Below, one piece after another: positions 6,665-11,534 of a stretch of DNA of 11,534 bases (position 1 is the stretch's first letter; every line of letters starts with the position of its first letter). Position numbers and translations under genes: made by a program. The DNA lies in NCBI GenBank assembly GCA_031283785.1, contig JAITBC010000059.1, positions 1-11,534 of the forward strand. The letters run 5' to 3'. The stretch is from Tannerella sp. GTDB lineage: Bacteria; Bacteroidota; Bacteroidia; Bacteroidales; Tannerellaceae. The notes beneath the pieces are model-generated. The model did no database searches. It was not told the DNA's origin and saw only the letters and a program-made list of their open reading frames with translations.

Positions 6665-8407
6665 TCATTCGTATCCAGGGTTTTGCACGATCAGGTTGTT
6701 GCTGTTCATTGCCTGCTCCGGAATAGGGTAGCGGTTGTAGTGCGGCTTATTGTCTGCCGGCTTGTCCCACCATGCTTCGGTAACGAATTTGTCCCAGCGG
6801 ACGAGGTCGGTGCGACGACGCCCTTCACCGATAAACTCAACCATCCACTCGTCCAGCATACGCCATTCATCGAGGTTGGCGGCAGTCGCCGGATCAGGGT
6901 CGGCGCCGGTAAAATAACGTGCGCGAACCTGATTGATCAGACCGGCTGCCACATCCTTTTCGCCCGCCCGCATTTTACATTCTGCAAGCATATAGTAAGC
7001 TTCCGTCAGGCGCATAACGGGAATATCGGGATTGCCTTTCAGCGTTTTCTCGGATAACCACGGAATGGGCGAGAATTTGGCTAAGCGAACGCCGGAATTT
7101 TCTTCACCCCAGCGAGCGCCTTCATTACCATGATCGGCCTCGGCTCCTGCCTGCGGAACGATACGGGCAATCCGGTCGACGATCACCAGCGTGTCCGTCG
7201 GCTTAAACTGGCGGTTACCGCCATGGCACACATTACCGGTAACCGGATTAACCATCTTACCGAAATAGAACATGCCGCGCCATTTTCCGCCTCCTTCATA
7301 CGCGCGGATTTGTTTGCGCACATCCTGATCATGAAACTTACCAAAGGGACTGCCGAGCCGGTATGTTCCCTTTGAACCCGGATTGCTGCTGCCGTACAGG
7401 TATGATTTGCCTTCGACATCAAGCGAAGGAACAAGGCAATAGCCGTTATTACGGCCGCCGATTTCACCGTTATCCCAATATTCATTCATGCCATAATGGT
7501 TGGAGTGCGGGCCTACGCTACGCTCACTCTGGGCGTTGTGACTGGGTACGGACCAGATAATCTCGGTCGAACGGTCGTTATCGAAACCGAAAATATCCGT
7601 CCAGTCGTCTTCAAGCGCGTATGCGCCATAGTCGCCGTCGATGATATCCTGACAAATGGCAGCACATTCGGCAAATTTATTCTGGCGGACATATGGCCCG
7701 GCATTGAAATAAAGGCGTGCCAGCATGATGGCGGCGGCAGCCTGATTGATATTCCCGGTTTCCTGGGCGCCGAGCACAGTCTTTTTCGGCAGCTTGGGAA
7801 TGGCCTCTTTCAACAGGTTTTCAATAAAGTCAAACGTCTCCTCGTCGCTTGAGCGAGGCAGCATATCTCCCTTGTTACTGGCATAGAGCGGCACGCCGCC
7901 GAAAAGGTCAAGCCCATGCAGGTAGAAAAATGCGGCCAGCGTCTGGAGTTGCATCAACACCGCATCGCGACTGCCGGCAGGGAAACCAAGCGCATCGAAG
8001 TCTACATATTCGTCGATATCGTCTTTCGCGCTCCAAGTCTGTGCCACACCCATGGAGAATGCACGCCATGCATCGTTTACTCCGGGCGTAGTAGGCGTGA
8101 AATCATGGTGGTAATTGCGAAGGTAAGCTCCGCCGTCGTACCAGTCGTTATAGCGGGAGGGTACCAGCATCTCGTCAGTAGTAAATTCCTGAAGACGAAC
8201 TAAGTTCGAATGAGCCTGTGCATCGGCCATCGCCCATGCCCAATGGGTGAACGGACGCCCCATACGCTGATATACCTTCGTTTGAGTATCGAAGAACAGT
8301 TCGGGCGTAGACTGCGAATAATATTCCGGCTCGACGCTGCAGGCCTGATATAAGGCAGTAGTCATCACAATAGTGACGGCGGTAATAAAAAATCTATATT
8401 TTTTCAT
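6665..8407 (-). CDS. SusD/RagB-family outer-membrane glycan-binding lipoprotein (580 aa)
   Basis: The surface lipoprotein that binds glycan and caps the SusC transporter. The signal peptide ends in LYQA-C, giving lipid-anchor Cys23. The N-terminal half has the helical TPR-like fold, for example NQAAAAIMLARLYFNA (221-236), and aromatic-rich stretches such as RPFTHWAWAM (51-60) and NDWYDGGAYL (87-96) that may form the binding face. The C-terminal hallmarks are MRLTEAYYMLAECKMRAG and FIGEGRRRTDLVRW, with EGRRR at about 528-532, then a closing YPIPEQAM and NPGYE. The length fits the larger SusD-like proteins. The gap to susC is 21 bases, as expected for co-transcription. It is followed directly by the bidirectional terminator with no co-transcribed hydrolase or extra glycan-binding lipoprotein. 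Family assignment is firm. The ligand cannot be read. Confidence 0.95.
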   Translation of the reverse strand: MKKYRFFITAVTIVMTTALYQACSVEPEYYSQSTPELFFDTQTKVYQRMGRPFTHWAWAMADAQAHSNLVRLQEFTTDEMLVPSRYNDWYDGGAYLRNYHHDFTPTTPGVNDAWRAFSMGVAQTWSAKDDIDEYVDFDALGFPAGSRDAVLMQLQTLAAFFYLHGLDLFGGVPLYASNKGDMLPRSSDEETFDFIENLLKEAIPKLPKKTVLGAQETGNINQAAAAIMLARLYFNAGPYVRQNKFAECAAICQDIIDGDYGAYALEDDWTDIFGFDNDRSTEIIWSVPSHNAQSERSVGPHSNHYGMNEYWDNGEIGGRNNGYCLVPSLDVEGKSYLYGSSNPGSKGTYRLGSPFGKFHDQDVRKQIRAYEGGGKWRGMFYFGKMVNPVTGNVCHGGNRQFKPTDTLVIVDRIARIVPQAGAEADHGNEGARWGEENSGVRLAKFSPIPWLSEKTLKGNPDIPVMRLTEAYYMLAECKMRAGEKDVAAGLINQVRARYFTGADPDPATAANLDEWRMLDEWMVEFIGEGRRRTDLVRWDKFVTEAWWDKPADNKPHYNRYPIPEQAMNSNNLIVQNPGYE

Positions 8408-8428
8408 ATCATTTCCGTTATTAAATGG

Positions 8429-11380
8429 TTAGAAATTCATTTGAAGTCCGAACGTATACGTACGGGTTTGTGGATAAATGTTGCTCGCTTTTTCTATACC
8501 CGCATCCCAGCCGGTAATATCCACTCCTCCCGGATTCAGTCCCGGATATTTGGTGAAGGTATAGATATCGTTGCCTGTTACATAGAGTTTGACGTTTTCA
8601 ATCAATTTTGTGTATTTCCGCATCGGCAGGGTGTAACCTATTGTAAAATTCTGAATTTTGAGGAAAGTACCGTCATAGAGGAAATAATCACAAGGCTGTG
8701 GACGTCCCGTGATGTGTCCGTTCTTGTCGATTGCGTCATAGAGCATGTTGCCTTGCGCCACATTCTTCAGTCCGTAGAGGATTTCTACGCCGTTATAAAT
8801 ATCGTAGTCTATCCAACTGGTGAGGGTCAGATCGAGCGACCAGTTCATGTATCTCAAATTATGCGACCATCCGGCAATGAGAGCAGGCATGAAATTGCCT
8901 TGGTAGATACGGTCATCTACTCGACCGTCGTCACCCTTTATGATTTCGCCTTCTTTATTGTATATCTGGATGTGCCCTTCTTCGCTTATGCCGGCATATT
9001 TGTAAAGATAGAAACTGCCTACCGTCGCGCCTTCCTCGATACGATGTGCATATTCCACCCAGTTGTTGACGTAATCGCCATTGATGTACGTCTGGTTCCC
9101 CCAAAGCGAACCGATAACGGTTTTGTTATGGCTCAGGTTAAGTGACGTGCTGTAGTTCCAATCTTTGGAATGTATCAATTCGGCGCCGATTTCAAATTCC
9201 CATCCGCGATTTTCCATTGTACCGATATTTTTATACATCTCCGATTCGGTGTTGGGCGGCTGCGGCACCTGTACATTGTATATAAGTCCTTCTATCTTGC
9301 GGCGATAGAAGTCAAATTTACCATACAAACGGTTATCGAAAAGCGAATAGTCAAGCCCGACGTTCCACTCATGCTTTTCCTCCCAGCCGAGTACGTCGTT
9401 GATATTCTTCGTTACGCCGTAAGAGTATGCCCACGTGCCGTCGGGCAACAACCAGCGGGTATCGGAACCGTACATCTTGGCGGCATAATCGGCGGAAAAG
9501 CCTTCGTTACCCGTCACGCCATAGGCGAGGCGGAATTTAAGGTCATTTACAAAACCGACGTCCTCCATAAAATCTTCATTCGAAAGACGCCATCCGGCAG
9601 AAGCAGACCAAAACGTTCCCCAGCGGTTTTTGGCGGCAAACTTGCTCGATCCTTCGTGACGGACGGAAGCAGTCGCCATGTAGGTGTCCATATAAGAATA
9701 GTTGGCGCGGGCGAAATACGCCAGCAGGCGCTGCGTGATCCCTTTTGAGGACGACATTTCGGCAAGGCCTTCTTTCAACCGGGCGCCTTCCCCGATATTC
9801 CAGAATTTGACGAGGTCGTTGGTAAAGTGGGCGTTCTTGGCTTCAAACTTTTCGCTGTTTTGCTCAAAGTAGCTGTATCCTGCCACAGCGTTGACACTAT
9901 GTTTACCAATATCTTTAATATATGAAAAGTAACCGTCGGTATTGAGCAGTTCGGTTTTGTCGAAATAAAGTTCCGCCCAGCCCTTGCGTCCGGCTCTTAT
10001 CTCTTCACGAGAGAACATGGAACGGTAATAATGCTTTTCCCATTGACGGTTTTCATATCCCACAGTCTGACGATATGAAAGGCCTTCCAAAGGTAGAATA
10101 TTAAGTTTAAGCGTCACATCGGGACGAAACCATTTATCGAGGCCTTCGTCGGTTTTTAGCGCAGCTTCGCCTATTTCGTTCATTTCCGTGTTGTCGCCGT
10201 CGGTCCAGATGTTGTATCCCGTCTGACTGTTGGGGTCGTAAACGGTTTGCGTCGGGTTGGCGCGCATGATCCCTTCGATAGAAGGCTTGTTCTGATTGCG
10301 TTTCGCCTGACGATAACTGATATGGGTATTGATATCCAGCCATCCATCGAGGAGTTTGAAATCCGTGTTGATACGTCCGGAATAATCCTCACGCATGTCG
10401 CCTTGTAAAATACCGCGATTGTCATCGTACATCATGGTGGCGTAAATGCGGGCATTATCAGTTCCTCCTTGGATCGTCAACACGTGACGATTCGAAATCG
10501 TATTGTCGCTCAACGCCTCATCCCACCAGTCGGTGTCGTTCCCGTAGTCGTTTTTAGCGCCTCCGTAGGTAGCGATGTAATCCTTCGCATTCAACATGTC
10601 GGGTTTACCGAAAGATTGTTTTAAGGCTAACTCTCCGGTATAACTCATCTTTAAAACGTTGGACTTCGCCTGTTTGGTTGTGATAAGGATCACGCCACCG
10701 GTAGCGCGAGTGCCGTAAATAGCTCCGGCGGATGCATCTTTCAGTACATCAATAGATTGGATATCTTCCTGTACGATTGTACGGATGTCGCCTCCGGGCA
10801 TCCCGTCAATCACGACCAGTGGAGCACGCGAAGTGTTGATAGACGCCATACCGCGCAACTGGAAGGTGTTACCGGAATTAGGACTGGTTGTCCCCGACAT
10901 TACCAGACCGCTTACTTTGCCTTGCAAGGCTGTAGCGATTGACGATCCGCCTACTCCCTGCGGCAAATCACGTGCGGAAAGCGAAGTGATGGAACTTGTT
11001 ACCTGCTTCTTTTGCATGGTACCATAGCCTATGACTACAATCTCGCTTAGCGCCCGGCTGTCTTCCTGCATGGTTATGTCAATCTTTTTTCGATCGTTTA
11101 CTACGACTTCCTGTGTAACATATCCCACATAGGATATAACCAGCGTTGCTCCGGACGATACATTCAGTTCATACTTACCGTCAAGGTCGGCTACGACGCC
11201 ATTGGTAGTGCCTTTTTCAACGATGCTCGCCCCCGACAGAGGATCGCCCGCATCGTCCGTAACTGTTCCCATAACGGGAATGTTTTGCTGCGCAAAAAGC
11301 GTCAGCGAAACAATACACACAAATACGACAAGCGCCGGCTTTCGCCATGTGTGCCTTTTGATTGATTTAAATAGATTCAT
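8429..11380 (-). CDS. SusC/RagA-family TonB-dependent outer-membrane transporter (983 aa)
   Basis: The 22-strand barrel that imports oligosaccharides across the outer membrane, powered by TonB and paired with the SusD lid. In order: a signal peptide with a long basic start (1 to about 31, cleavage near LFA-QQ), a carboxypeptidase-regulatory-like beta-sandwich (about 34-105, with GASIVEKGTTNGVVADLDGK), the EIVVIGYGTMQKKQV segment at the plug start (113-127), the plug with ALQGKVSGL and IDGMPGG, and the SusC signature around 209-236 (DVLKDASAGAIYGTRATGGV). The barrel then runs to the final TFGLQMNF, which ends in the usual Phe. There is no STN domain, so it is not an obvious partner of an ECF-sigma/anti-sigma switch. 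The length is normal and the frame intact. It is the first gene of the susC-susD transcript; about 100 bases of AT-rich DNA lie upstream. Substrate specificity cannot be predicted. Confidence 0.96.
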   Translation of the reverse strand: MNLFKSIKRHTWRKPALVVFVCIVSLTLFAQQNIPVMGTVTDDAGDPLSGASIVEKGTTNGVVADLDGKYELNVSSGATLVISYVGYVTQEVVVNDRKKIDITMQEDSRALSEIVVIGYGTMQKKQVTSSITSLSARDLPQGVGGSSIATALQGKVSGLVMSGTTSPNSGNTFQLRGMASINTSRAPLVVIDGMPGGDIRTIVQEDIQSIDVLKDASAGAIYGTRATGGVILITTKQAKSNVLKMSYTGELALKQSFGKPDMLNAKDYIATYGGAKNDYGNDTDWWDEALSDNTISNRHVLTIQGGTDNARIYATMMYDDNRGILQGDMREDYSGRINTDFKLLDGWLDINTHISYRQAKRNQNKPSIEGIMRANPTQTVYDPNSQTGYNIWTDGDNTEMNEIGEAALKTDEGLDKWFRPDVTLKLNILPLEGLSYRQTVGYENRQWEKHYYRSMFSREEIRAGRKGWAELYFDKTELLNTDGYFSYIKDIGKHSVNAVAGYSYFEQNSEKFEAKNAHFTNDLVKFWNIGEGARLKEGLAEMSSSKGITQRLLAYFARANYSYMDTYMATASVRHEGSSKFAAKNRWGTFWSASAGWRLSNEDFMEDVGFVNDLKFRLAYGVTGNEGFSADYAAKMYGSDTRWLLPDGTWAYSYGVTKNINDVLGWEEKHEWNVGLDYSLFDNRLYGKFDFYRRKIEGLIYNVQVPQPPNTESEMYKNIGTMENRGWEFEIGAELIHSKDWNYSTSLNLSHNKTVIGSLWGNQTYINGDYVNNWVEYAHRIEEGATVGSFYLYKYAGISEEGHIQIYNKEGEIIKGDDGRVDDRIYQGNFMPALIAGWSHNLRYMNWSLDLTLTSWIDYDIYNGVEILYGLKNVAQGNMLYDAIDKNGHITGRPQPCDYFLYDGTFLKIQNFTIGYTLPMRKYTKLIENVKLYVTGNDIYTFTKYPGLNPGGVDITGWDAGIEKASNIYPQTRTYTFGLQMNF

Positions 11381-11454
11381 AATAACATATTTTTTCGATT
11401 TATAAAAATAGATAAAAGTGTGAAATAGAAATTTAAACTGTTTATAATTATTAT

Positions 11455-11466
11455 TTGTAATTACAA
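11455..11466. promoter_or_regulatory. 12-base palindrome upstream of susC, possible operator
   Basis: TTGTAATTACAA is a perfect 12-base palindrome about 75 bases upstream of the susC start. A second small dyad, TAAAC-T-GTTTA, lies at 11434-11444. They fall where a susC promoter and operator would be expected, in an AT-rich spacer with no convincing TAnnTTTG element on the - strand. Palindromes of this size also arise by chance in such sequence, so this is only a candidate regulator site. Confidence 0.25.
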
Positions 11467-11482
11467 GAGATTATTCTGTACG

Positions 11483-11534
11483 GGAAAACAAGCGTCGATT
11501 GCAGGAATATTCCTGCAATCGACGCTTGTTTTCC
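11483..11534. repeat. Perfect 52-base palindrome at the right edge of the window
   Basis: Every base from 11483 to 11508 pairs with 11509-11534: two 26-base arms with no spacer, centred on GGAATATTCC. The outer ends are GGAAAAC and GTTTTCC. As RNA it would fold into a very stable hairpin with a T-rich 3' side, so it could be the terminator of a - strand gene lying to the right, upstream of susC. The palindrome stops exactly at the end of the given sequence, so a fold-back artefact at a contig end is also possible. Confidence 0.75.

Noticed and set aside
8441..9145. + strand open frame (234 codons) antisense to the 3' part of susC
   Set aside because: The translation resembles no family, and the susC barrel on the other strand explains the sequence fully.

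Overview
The window reads as Bacteroidales (Bacteroidota) DNA, probably from a glycan-degrading species. It carries a SusC/SusD outer-membrane pair, lipoprotein-type signal peptides on several enzymes, AT-rich intergenic spacers and a TAnnTTTG-type promoter element. I cannot resolve the genus. All genes found are catabolic. I see no regulator, sigma factor, RNA gene, transposase, CRISPR array or replication origin.

Layout from left to right. Bases 1-71 hold a strong intrinsic terminator, probably for a + strand gene ending outside the window. Bases 72-224 (- strand) hold a broken C-terminal remnant of what looks like an Abi-family (Abi_2) protein. Bases 296-5219 form a probable four-gene - strand operon, transcribed right to left: a sugar isomerase/epimerase of the xylose-isomerase-like TIM-barrel family, a Tat-exported Gfo/Idh/MocA oxidoreductase, a ThuA-like lipoprotein and a GH30 glycosidase lipoprotein. 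A divergent promoter region (5220-5437) separates this operon from a + strand gene (5438-6544) for a second, Sec-exported Gfo/Idh/MocA oxidoreductase. That gene converges on the - strand susC-susD pair (6665-11380), with a clear bidirectional terminator at 6601-6636. The right end of the window is a perfect 52-base palindrome (11483-11534).

How the genes may work together (inference): the SusCD complex imports an oligosaccharide, and GH30 trims beta-linked sugars at the outer membrane. The two oxidoreductases, the ThuA-like protein and the isomerase resemble the parts of oxidation-first (3-keto-sugar) glycoside pathways, known from trehalose ThuAB and from Bacteroides oxidoreductase/isomerase operons. 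This would be a hybrid locus joining classical hydrolysis with oxidative processing. The substrate cannot be read from the sequence, and the DUF1080-type 3-keto-glycoside hydrolase often found in such loci is not in the window.
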